DNA of 64,000 nt from an uncultured Bacteroidales bacterium (GTDB lineage Bacteria; Bacteroidota; Bacteroidia; Bacteroidales; FEN-979), in NCBI GenBank assembly GCA_903945175.1, contig CAJAUM010000070.1:1-64000 (forward strand), in the 5' to 3' direction. How positions within the stretch are numbered: position 1 is the first letter of the stretch; every line of letters starts with the position of its first letter. Below the pieces are notes generated by a model, which did not search any database, was not told the DNA's origin, and saw nothing but the letters and a program-made list of their open reading frames with translations. The position numbers and the translations under genes were made by a program. Shown here piece after piece: positions 37,243 to 45,793 of the stretch.

Positions 37243-38442
37243 CTATCTTGCGGTTAAAATGTACGGCGCCCAAATGGTCGGCAAAGCTGTTTCAGGGCAG
37301 CTGATCATCTGCAATTTAACTTCGCGCAAAGCCTGGCTGTATGTTTTTCCGCTAAGACATAATCGATAAAAATTGATCATAAAGTCTCCCGCAAGATGAT
37401 CAGTTACATTCCATAGCGTTGACAGGATATTTCTGGCACCTGCCTTTATAAACACCTCAGGCAGCGTATAGTCACGCACCCCCGAATTATGCTTTACAAT
37501 CCCTGAAGCACACGCATTCAAAACAATCAGGTCTGCTTGCAATTGCAATCCCTTAATTTCTTCAATGGTGAGGATGCCTTCATTTTTCCCATCCACTGTC
37601 ACGGCTGGATCATACCCGGAAAAAAGAAAGCCGCCATAACCTTTATTGGGCGCTTCTGCCAGATAATGAGTTGAAAGATGAACGATTTTCCCCATGCATG
37701 CAACGGTTTTAAAATATTCCTTTTCTGAATATTCTTCATATACCAGCCAGGATGTAAGTCCTTGCTGCCTGAACAAGGAGCCTATTTCGGCAATTTCCTG
37801 CCTTGAGTCAGGAAGTTCGGAAAGTCCGGCATTATTGTGAAAAACAGGAGAAAAGCCCATAAAAGAAAATTGGGCGTTAACCGGTATCATGGTATTTTCG
37901 TCCGCTGTATTAAATACAGCATCCTGACCAAAATCCTGTTTACTATGGTATATAATCTCGTAATCACGTATCAGATAATGAAGGGCGGTTCCTATGTGAA
38001 GCGACCGTTCATCATCCGGCCGGATTAAGGCTTCAAATGGCAGCTCCGACAACCTGTCGTCAGTTTTGATGATCAATCGCCTCTTCCCTATAATAAAATC
38101 CTGGATGGGCCGGATCAGGAACAAATACAATATCTGGCCTGCGATGTCAAAACCTCTTTTATCTGCAGATTTTATTTTTTTCCTGAATGATTGATGCGCC
38201 ATCCAGAACAGTGGATTCAAAGATTGAATTGCCAGCAATGTTGAATCACCAACTGTGGCAAAAACAATGGCTGTGGAATCAGTAACCGCGAATTCAAGCA
38301 AAGCCTCATCCTGTTTGAGACAATAGTTACCTCTATTGGCTTCCTTCGATGGCAGCGTGGTTTGGGCCTCAATGATTCCCGGAATAACCGGGATCATTAT
38401 TGTTGGAAGGATAATCGTAATCCAGGAAAAAATATGTATCAT
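37243..38442 (-). CDS. exported CHAT domain (caspase-like) protein
   Basis: 399 aa; N-terminal hydrophobic signal; KIVHLSTHYLAEAP (His) and ADLIVLNACASGI (Cys), TLWNVTDHLAGDFMINFY. Confidence 0.85.
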   Translation of the reverse strand: MIHIFSWITIILPTIMIPVIPGIIEAQTTLPSKEANRGNYCLKQDEALLEFAVTDSTAIVFATVGDSTLLAIQSLNPLFWMAHQSFRKKIKSADKRGFDIAGQILYLFLIRPIQDFIIGKRRLIIKTDDRLSELPFEALIRPDDERSLHIGTALHYLIRDYEIIYHSKQDFGQDAVFNTADENTMIPVNAQFSFMGFSPVFHNNAGLSELPDSRQEIAEIGSLFRQQGLTSWLVYEEYSEKEYFKTVACMGKIVHLSTHYLAEAPNKGYGGFLFSGYDPAVTVDGKNEGILTIEEIKGLQLQADLIVLNACASGIVKHNSGVRDYTLPEVFIKAGARNILSTLWNVTDHLAGDFMINFYRLCLSGKTYSQALREVKLQMISCPETALPTIWAPYILTAR

Positions 38443-38461
38443 ACTAAATGAAATTTATGGT

Positions 38462-39247
38462 TTAAAAAAGTGTGAGTTTACCCAGGAGGATCATTTCTTC
38501 ATCCAGAATGATTTTCCAGTAATAAATCCCCCCGGGCCAATCCTTCGTATTTAAAATATAGGAATCATCCAAAAGTGCAGGTGTTTCAAAAATCAAATTT
38601 CCAGCATTATTGTAAAACAAAATATTGACCGGAAGCACCCTGTTTTGGGAAACCCATTCAAATTTAACATCGTATCCTGCTGCTATTTTCCAATTGGACG
38701 CCGGGGATTTGATTGTAATTTGGGAAGACCTGGTAACCGAACCAACCAGCAATTCAAAATCAGGCAACGGCATATAATTCAATGAAAGATACTGATTCAC
38801 TGAATGTTCCTGCCATTTTTGCGTGACCATTTTCCTCTCCTGCACCGGAATTTTTAAATTATCTTTTGATAATAGCTTTCCTTCAGCTCCTTTCCATATT
38901 TCATTTTGATCTGAATTGGAACTGGATGCATAATCAACAGGATCATAATGCATCCTATTGAAAATTATAGCCAATGCCATGAGATAGAGAATGGATGCAG
39001 CCAACAGCAAATACCCCAGCTTACCTCCCCGCCGGTCAGACTTTTGTCTGGCATCCTGGATTTTTTTCACCAGATCCAGGGTCCCCTCATCCTGGTATAA
39101 TTTGTTCAGGCACTCGTCAATATAGACTTCGGTGCGTAACAATGGATTCACCTCCAACCGCTTTCGGAAGAATTCCTTTTCTTCTTCATTCAGTTCGTTT
39201 TCGTTGTAACGATCAATCCAATCATTTGTAATTTCCATGTCTTTCAT
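38462..39247 (-). CDS. putative single-TM anti-sigma factor-like membrane protein
   Basis: ORF to 39277; acidic cytoplasmic N-terminus, one TM (GYLLLAASILYLMALAIIF), C-terminal beta-rich domain; overlaps the ECF sigma gene and precedes CHAT. Confidence 0.65.
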   Translation of the reverse strand: MKDMEITNDWIDRYNENELNEEEKEFFRKRLEVNPLLRTEVYIDECLNKLYQDEGTLDLVKKIQDARQKSDRRGGKLGYLLLAASILYLMALAIIFNRMHYDPVDYASSSNSDQNEIWKGAEGKLLSKDNLKIPVQERKMVTQKWQEHSVNQYLSLNYMPLPDFELLVGSVTRSSQITIKSPASNWKIAAGYDVKFEWVSQNRVLPVNILFYNNAGNLIFETPALLDDSYILNTKDWPGGIYYWKIILDEEMILLGKLTLF

Positions 39248-39827
39248 ATTCAAAATATTGTTGATATTCAGGATCACCTATTATTCTCTTACGCAACATG
39301 TTTTTGCAACTATACTTGCGTGTTTTTACATACACTTCATCTTTGAAGTTCATAAGCCGGGCAATTTCCTTATAGGGGATCTTTAAAAAGTAAAGTTCCA
39401 GCAGCCGCTGACAATCTGCTGGCAGTGACAGCATGTTTTTGTACAGCAGGCGTCGTTTCTCATTGTTTTCTTCACGTGTTTCCATGTCGTCGGAATTATA
39501 GGTGGAATTGGGTTCATTCACTTCAAATTCGGCCTGGTAAAGCAGGCGGTATTTATTATCGAGGTGCTGTAACCACAGATTTTTACATATCGAGATGAAA
39601 AAGGTCTTCAGGCTGCACTTCAATTCAAAGGGCTGATTGAGTGATCGTTTATACAAAAGGATTATGGCCTCCTGAACCAGATCGCCCACGTCAGATTCAC
39701 TTCCGGAATTTTGCTTGACAAGATGTCTAACTACCGGGGTAAATTCCTGGTAGATATAATCGATATGACGCTGTTTTCTTTGCCGCAGGCCTTCAATTAG
39801 CGTTTCATCTGAATAACGGAGGATCAT
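39222..39827 (-). CDS. ECF-type RNA polymerase sigma-70 family factor
   Basis: 201 aa; region 2 DVGDLVQEAIILLYKRS, region 4 LPADCQRLLELYFLKIPYKEIARLMNF. Confidence 0.88.
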   Translation of the reverse strand: MILRYSDETLIEGLRQRKQRHIDYIYQEFTPVVRHLVKQNSGSESDVGDLVQEAIILLYKRSLNQPFELKCSLKTFFISICKNLWLQHLDNKYRLLYQAEFEVNEPNSTYNSDDMETREENNEKRRLLYKNMLSLPADCQRLLELYFLKIPYKEIARLMNFKDEVYVKTRKYSCKNMLRKRIIGDPEYQQYFEYERHGNYK

Positions 39828-39911
39828 GGTCAGGATATATAATGGTTAATCCGGAAAAGTCGAAAAGGTAACAGGGTTGTTAATAACTTTTTTATCCTGG
39901 CCAGACGGATG

Positions 39912-39933
39912 TTACATTATAAGGACAATGTAA
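39912..39933. promoter_or_regulatory. inverted repeat TTACATT-N8-AATGTAA
   Basis: 7-bp perfect arms in the divergent intergenic region between the ECF sigma gene and the 40049 gene. Confidence 0.5.
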
Positions 39934-40048
39934 GGGTGTAAAACGTTGCATCCGGAAAAAAATATTTTTAGATTTCGTGCCCTTCAATCTCAATATTTAA
40001 AGTAAATTTATCGCCACAATATGAAGTGATCATCCCAAAACAGGTTCA

Positions 40049-40756
40049 ATGAAGAAGAAAACCAAAAGCATTACCATTACACAATTTGACTATATCATCC
40101 GAAATGTCAATGATGAGGAGATCGATATCGAGGGGCATCCGCATCATTACACTGAATTTGACCAGGAGGGCCGACCTTTGACGGAGATCAGGTACAACCG
40201 GTTTGGTGATTTTGAAGAAAAGAGAGAATATGGTTACAATTCAAGTGGTAAACTCATCCGTGAATCCTACTTTTCTGAAGAGAATGAACTCGCTGAAGAA
40301 AAAACATTCGAGCTGAATGAAGCGGGGCTTGTAATTCGTGCATTCAAACATTATCAGGATGGATCGGTCGATACGTCAGATTTTTACTACAATGCGTTAA
40401 ACCAGTTGATTAAAAGAACAACGACCACGGATGAAGGAGAAATTGAACAGGTAGAGACCTTTGATTGGGAAAACGAGAAAATTGTAAACCATACCATCTT
40501 CGACAGTGAAGGAAATGAAGTAATAGAGCAGGATGCCCCCCCCATGAAACCAAATCAAACGCGTATCACGACGAATGAAAAGGGGCAGGTAGTTACCGAG
40601 GAGGAGTTGGATGGGCAGGGTGAAGTTATTATGACCATTAACCGCACCTATGATGAAGATGAAGAGCCCGATGAGGTGCAGGTATACATCGACGGCCGCG
40701 GCAATACCATCAGCCAGCATTATTTTCTCAAATACGAATACACCTATTTCGAATAA
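40049..40756 (+). CDS. hypothetical protein with YD/RHS-like short repeats
   Basis: 235 aa, acidic; F-D-x-x-G-x and Y-N-x-x-G/L-x-L-I-R/K patterns (YNSSGKLIRES, YYNALNQLIKRT); no signal peptide. Confidence 0.7.
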   Translation: MKKKTKSITITQFDYIIRNVNDEEIDIEGHPHHYTEFDQEGRPLTEIRYNRFGDFEEKREYGYNSSGKLIRESYFSEENELAEEKTFELNEAGLVIRAFKHYQDGSVDTSDFYYNALNQLIKRTTTTDEGEIEQVETFDWENEKIVNHTIFDSEGNEVIEQDAPPMKPNQTRITTNEKGQVVTEEELDGQGEVIMTINRTYDEDEEPDEVQVYIDGRGNTISQHYFLKYEYTYFE

Positions 40757-42747
40757 TCGCCAAGCAATGCGTCGTTGACCAAATTCGGCAATGTAACATG
40801 CAGCCTGGGTTCATGCTGCATGGCGCGTTTTATAGCAAAGATGGCTTCATCGTTTCGGGCCCAGGCGCGACGTGCGATTCCGTTGTTCACATCCCAGTGA
40901 AGCATTGACTTTAATTTTCGGGCTGCATCCGCTGTACCATCGAGCAACATACCAAAGCCGCCATTGATCACTTCGCCCCAGCCAACACCTCCGCCATTGT
41001 GGATAGAAACCCAGGTGGCTCCCCGGAATCCATCACCAATCACGTTCTGGATGGCCATGTCGGCTGTAAACTGCGAACCATCATAAATATTGGAGGTTTC
41101 GCGATAGGGTGAATCGGTTCCGGAAACGTCATGATGATCGCGACCAAGAACGACAGGTGCCGAAATCCGGCCAGCAGCAATGGCTTCATTGAAGGCTGTC
41201 GCTATTTTTGTACGCCCTTCACAGTCTGCATAAAGAATGCGGGCCTGCGACCCGACAACCAATTTATTCTTTCCGGCCTCACGGATCCAATGAATGTTAT
41301 CGCGCATCTGCATTTCGATTTCGCTGGGTGAGGTTTGTGCAATCTCTTCAAGGACGGTGGCCGCAATGTGGTCGGTAACAGCAAGGTCTTCCGGTTTTCC
41401 CGAGGTACACACCCAACGGAATGGGCCGAATCCATAATCAAAAAACAGCGGTCCCATGATGTCCTGAACATAGGATGGATAGATGAAGGTTCCATCAGCC
41501 TTCATCACATCTGCACCAGCCCGGGAGGCCTCGAGTAAAAACGCGTTGCCATAATCCCAGAAATACATGCCGTTTTCAGCCATTTTGTTGATGGCAGTCA
41601 CCTGCCGGCGCAACGATTCCTGAACGACACGCTTGAATTTTTCCGGTTCTTCAACCATTAGCCGGTTCGACTCCTCAAAGGTGAGGCCGACAGGATAATA
41701 ACCGCCTGACCATGGATTATGTAAAGAAGTTTGATCAGAACCCAGTTCAATCCGAAGGTTTTGATGGGCAAAATGTTCCCAAAGATCCACAATATTTCCC
41801 TGGTATGCCAGTGATACGGCTTCATGATTGGATATGGCCTGCTTCAGGCGGCCCTCCATCTCCTTGAGATCGGTAAATACCTCATCGACCCAGCCCTGCT
41901 GATGACGCTTTTTCACCACGGCCGGATTGATTTCTGCAACTACGGCAATGGCTCCGGCAATAACGGCTGCCTTTGCCTGGGCCCCCGACATGCCTCCCAA
42001 CCCTGAAGTGACAAAAACCATCCCTGCAATGGTATCGGATGTCACCTTGCGTGCAGCATTCAGAATGGTTATGGTTGTTCCATGCACAATCCCCTGCGGA
42101 CCGATATACATATACGAACCAGCCGTCATTTGCCCGTATTGCGTTACACCGAGTGCATTGAAGCGTTCCCAGTCGTCGGGTTTGGAATAGTTGGGTACCA
42201 TCATCCCGTTTGTAACGACCACACGCGGGGCATCGGCGTGTGAGGGGAAAAGACCCATCGGATGTCCTGAATACATTACAAGCGTTTGATCATCCGTCAT
42301 GTTGGCCAGGTACTTCATGGTGAGCAGGTACTGAGCCCAATTCTGAAATACCGCTCCGTTTCCGCCATAGGTAATTAGTTCATGGGGATGCTGCGCCACA
42401 GCCGGGTCAAGGTTATTCTGAATCATCAGCATAATGCTGGCAGCATGGATTGAACGGTGCGGATATTCATGTATGTTTCTGGCAAACATTGGATATGCAG
42501 GCCTGAAACGGTACATGTAGATACGCCCGTATTTTTTGAGCTCATCGGCAAATTCCGGCGCCAGCGCTGAATGATATTTTGGATCGAAATACCTCAACGC
42601 ATTTTTCAAGGCAAGTTTTTTCTCGTCGGATGATAAAATATCTTTTCTGACCGGGGCATGATTGGCCAGTGCATCATGGGGCAGCATTTCGGGTAGTCCG
42701 TCTGGAATACCGCGCAGGATTGCCTGCCTGAAATCGTTTGTATTCAT
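40744..42747 (-). CDS. hutU: urocanate hydratase
   Basis: 667 aa; GGNGAVFQNWAQYLLTMKYL, SGHPMGLFPSH, TSGLGGMSGAQAKAAVIAG, HNGGGVGWGEVINGGFGMLLDG. Confidence 0.95.
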   Translation of the reverse strand: MNTNDFRQAILRGIPDGLPEMLPHDALANHAPVRKDILSSDEKKLALKNALRYFDPKYHSALAPEFADELKKYGRIYMYRFRPAYPMFARNIHEYPHRSIHAASIMLMIQNNLDPAVAQHPHELITYGGNGAVFQNWAQYLLTMKYLANMTDDQTLVMYSGHPMGLFPSHADAPRVVVTNGMMVPNYSKPDDWERFNALGVTQYGQMTAGSYMYIGPQGIVHGTTITILNAARKVTSDTIAGMVFVTSGLGGMSGAQAKAAVIAGAIAVVAEINPAVVKKRHQQGWVDEVFTDLKEMEGRLKQAISNHEAVSLAYQGNIVDLWEHFAHQNLRIELGSDQTSLHNPWSGGYYPVGLTFEESNRLMVEEPEKFKRVVQESLRRQVTAINKMAENGMYFWDYGNAFLLEASRAGADVMKADGTFIYPSYVQDIMGPLFFDYGFGPFRWVCTSGKPEDLAVTDHIAATVLEEIAQTSPSEIEMQMRDNIHWIREAGKNKLVVGSQARILYADCEGRTKIATAFNEAIAAGRISAPVVLGRDHHDVSGTDSPYRETSNIYDGSQFTADMAIQNVIGDGFRGATWVSIHNGGGVGWGEVINGGFGMLLDGTADAARKLKSMLHWDVNNGIARRAWARNDEAIFAIKRAMQHEPRLHVTLPNLVNDALLGDYSK

Positions 42748-43352
42748 ATTTTTTCCTGTGAAGTTCGCAATATCTGATAGAGAAATTCCCTGGCCCTGAA
42801 GAGCTGGGCCTTCACAGTACCCAGAGGCAAATCGAGTTCCGTGGCAATTTCTTCATAAGACCATTCCTTGAAATAGCGCAATTCAATCAGTTGGCGGTAA
42901 TGTGGCTTGAGTTTTTCCACCACATCATGCATCAACTGAATCTTCTGCTTTTCGATGATTTTTTCTTCAGGATCAAGACCATCTGACGGAATGTTGGAAG
43001 GCGCATCCTGATATTCTCCGTCGTCGTCAAAAAAATTATCGGCAAACTGAATCCGCTTGTTCTTGCGTAAAAAATCAATGCAGTTATTGGCCGCAATCTT
43101 GAAAAGCCAGGTACTGAAAGCAAATTCAGGCGTATATTGCTTCAGGTTTTTAAATGCTTTTCCGAAGGCTTCAATGGTGAGATCATCGGCATCGGTGGCA
43201 TTGCTGGTCATCTTCAGCATCATAAAATAGAGGGAATCGCGGTATTTATTCAACAGTTCGGCATAGGCCTGCTGATCTCCCTGATCGAGGGCCAGTTGCA
43301 CGAGCACATAATCGTGTTGCGCCTTTTCAGTCAGATGAGCCGCTACTTCCAT
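42744..43352 (-). CDS. RNA polymerase sigma factor, sigma-70/ECF family
   Basis: 202 aa; DADDLTIEAFGKAFKNLKQYTPEFAFSTWLFKIAANNCIDFLRK, YEEIATELDLPLGTVKAQLFRAREFL. Confidence 0.93.
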   Translation of the reverse strand: MEVAAHLTEKAQHDYVLVQLALDQGDQQAYAELLNKYRDSLYFMMLKMTSNATDADDLTIEAFGKAFKNLKQYTPEFAFSTWLFKIAANNCIDFLRKNKRIQFADNFFDDDGEYQDAPSNIPSDGLDPEEKIIEKQKIQLMHDVVEKLKPHYRQLIELRYFKEWSYEEIATELDLPLGTVKAQLFRAREFLYQILRTSQEKI

Positions 43353-44476
43353 CGGGTCGGTTTATAAAACACATTGGAAATCCAGGTAGCTGCATTGAAC
43401 AGCAATAGCAAAATCTCAAAAAACAGAAGAAAGGGCACCAGGTCTCTTTCATTCAGTTGTTTCAGGCATCGGGCAAAGACGATATACTGAAAAACCAGCC
43501 TGATGATAAAAATCCCGGCCACCGGAATGACCGACCAGTTGAGCGATAAAAGAAGGATGAAAAGTCCGTAAAACAACACCAGGTTAAAAGAATACAAACC
43601 CAGCAGAAACTTATGGTTGAACCTGTAAAGATGACTTGCAGCAAGATGCTTTTTTTTCTGCGTTATCCAGCTCCCCAGAGTTTCCTTGGGATCCGAAAGG
43701 GTATGACTTCCCGGATCGACCATAATGGCCGTGTTCGATTTGCTGGCCACCCGGTTGACAAAGAGGTTGTCATCGCCGGAATGTATGCGGTAATGGGAGA
43801 TAAAGCCATTGTTCTTATAGAAAACCTGCTTCCGGTACGAAAGATTTCGGCCCACACCCATATAGGGAACACCGGCAAGGGCATATGAAAGATACTGGAT
43901 GGCAATGTGTGCGGTGTCAAACCGGATTAACTTGTTCAAAAGTCCGGGGCTGCGGAGATAGGGACCATAACCAACCACCACTTCAATTTTTGGCGTGAAT
44001 GCCGACTGCATCAGCCGAACCCAATCCTTTGATGCGGGTTTACACTCAGGATTGGTAAGCAGTACCAGATCATGCCTGGCAGATTTAATGCCAATTGAAA
44101 GAGGAAATTTTTTTCCCGAGAAAAAATTCAGCTCCTCCTTAATGGAAATGGTTTTTAAATGAGGGAACTTTTCTTCCAGATCGGCAAGCAAATAACGGGT
44201 ATCATCGTCGGATGAATAATCAACCACCAGTACCTCATAATCAGGATAATCCTGCTCAAGGATGAGCGGAAGGCTTTCTTTCAGATGATGGTATTCATTG
44301 TGGGCACAAATAACAACTGAAACCCCCTGGGGATTTTGTTCGGCAGGATGATGCCGGTAACGGCCGAGCCGCCAGTAAAAAACCCGGTAAAAAACAAGAT
44401 GCAAAATAAGCGTCAGGGTAAACACGCCCACCAGGATAAGTGGCAAAAACTGCGTATTTATCAGATTATCAGCCAT
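43343..44476 (-). CDS. membrane glycosyltransferase family 2
   Basis: 377 aa; VSVVICAHNEYHHLKESLPLILEQDYPDYEVLVVDYSSDDDT plus TM segments. Confidence 0.9.
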   Translation of the reverse strand: MADNLINTQFLPLILVGVFTLTLILHLVFYRVFYWRLGRYRHHPAEQNPQGVSVVICAHNEYHHLKESLPLILEQDYPDYEVLVVDYSSDDDTRYLLADLEEKFPHLKTISIKEELNFFSGKKFPLSIGIKSARHDLVLLTNPECKPASKDWVRLMQSAFTPKIEVVVGYGPYLRSPGLLNKLIRFDTAHIAIQYLSYALAGVPYMGVGRNLSYRKQVFYKNNGFISHYRIHSGDDNLFVNRVASKSNTAIMVDPGSHTLSDPKETLGSWITQKKKHLAASHLYRFNHKFLLGLYSFNLVLFYGLFILLLSLNWSVIPVAGIFIIRLVFQYIVFARCLKQLNERDLVPFLLFFEILLLLFNAATWISNVFYKPTRWK

Positions 44477-44525
44477 TTAAAAATATCACTTTTGAACGGT
44501 TCAAAGTTATTCATTATCGCATAAC

Positions 44526-44557
44526 AATAAGCAGGATTGTGTATAAATAAGCAGGAT
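44526..44557. repeat. two direct 12-mers AATAAGCAGGAT, 20-bp period
   Basis: 44526-44537 and 44546-44557. Confidence 0.6.
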
Positions 44558-44595
44558 GGTTGAAAAGAGTCCGCAGAAGAAAATGCAATAACGCT

Positions 44596-44603
44596 TACCT
44601 TTG
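44596..44603 (+). promoter_or_regulatory. candidate -7 box TACCTTTG of tgt
   Basis: TAnnTTTG match inside the predicted 5' extension of the ORF. Confidence 0.45.
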
Positions 44604-44628
44604 CCCCGAATCTTCTAATTTAACCTAT

Positions 44629-45759
44629 TTGCAATTCGACATTTTACATCGGGATACGGGCTCTTCGGCCAGGGCGGGAACCCTCACGACCGATCATGGC
44701 CCCATCGAATCCCCCTTTTTTATGCCTGTTGGCACGGCGGGAGCAGTAAAAGCCCTGCATGTCAAGGATTTACGGGAAGAAATCCAGTCCCAAATCATGC
44801 TTTCAAACACCTACCACCTCTACCTCAGGCCAGGGGTGGACATCATCTCCAAGGCAGGCGGACTTCACAAATTCAATGGATGGTCGAAGCCAATCCTTAC
44901 CGATAGCGGCGGTTACCAGATCTATTCGTTAAGCGACATCCGGAAATTCACCGATGATGGTGTCATCTTTCAATCACATATCGATGGGTCAAGGCATGTT
45001 TTCACCCCTGAAAAGGCTGTCGAAGTTCAGCGTGAATTGGGCGCCGACATCATCATGGCATTCGATGAATGTACACCCTATCCCTGTGATGAGGCCTATG
45101 CAAGAAAGTCGATGAAACGTACACATTACTGGCTTACCCGCTGTGTCTCCCACTTCGAAAAAACGGCCTGTCCTCATGGCTATTCGCAAAGTTTGTTCCC
45201 CATCGTGCAGGGCAGTGTCTATCCCGACCTGCGTGTTGAATCAGCCAGGTTCATCGCTGACCAGGGTGCACCGGGCAATGCCATCGGCGGATTATCCGTT
45301 GGCGAACCCGCTGCCATGATGTACGACATGACCGGCCTGGTTTGTGGCATTCTGCCGGATGAAAAACCACGCTACCTGATGGGCGTGGGTACTCCTGCCA
45401 ACATACTCGAATGTATCGCCTTGGGGGTGGATATGTTCGATTGCGTAATCCCTACCCGCAATGGACGAAATGGCATGCTTTACACCCGCCATGGGATTAT
45501 CAATATAAAAAATGAAAAGTGGAAGGATGATTTTTCTCCCCTGGAAGCCGATGGAGAAGTATTCGCTGATCTTCAATATAACAAAGCCTTCCTGAGGCAC
45601 ATGTTTGTTTCAAATGAGATCCTCAGCGCCATGATCGCAACCATGCACAACCTCGGGTTTTACATGTGGCTTATGAAAGAGGCGCGGAAGCAGATTTCAC
45701 AGGGAACTTTTTCACCCTGGAAGGAGAAGATGGTGAAACAACTGATGCAACGTCTGTAA
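44629..45759 (+). CDS. tgt: tRNA-guanine(34) transglycosylase (queuine/preQ1)
   Basis: ORF track from 44560; homologous part starts LQFDILHRDTGSSARAGTLTTDHGPIESPFFMPVGTAG at TTG 44629; DSGGYQIYSLS, GNAIGGLSVGEP, DCVIPTRNGRNG. Confidence 0.93.
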   Translation: MQFDILHRDTGSSARAGTLTTDHGPIESPFFMPVGTAGAVKALHVKDLREEIQSQIMLSNTYHLYLRPGVDIISKAGGLHKFNGWSKPILTDSGGYQIYSLSDIRKFTDDGVIFQSHIDGSRHVFTPEKAVEVQRELGADIIMAFDECTPYPCDEAYARKSMKRTHYWLTRCVSHFEKTACPHGYSQSLFPIVQGSVYPDLRVESARFIADQGAPGNAIGGLSVGEPAAMMYDMTGLVCGILPDEKPRYLMGVGTPANILECIALGVDMFDCVIPTRNGRNGMLYTRHGIINIKNEKWKDDFSPLEADGEVFADLQYNKAFLRHMFVSNEILSAMIATMHNLGFYMWLMKEARKQISQGTFSPWKEKMVKQLMQRL

Positions 45760-45793
45760 AGATTCAGGTGGCTCGATAAGAGAACAAAGAAAT

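Noticed and set aside
37243-39827. Type III-E CRISPR (Craspase) accessory genes
   Set aside because: No Cas7-11/gRAMP, Csx30-like gene or array nearby, and the CHAT protein is exported and lacks TPRs; only the protease-sigma analogy is retained.
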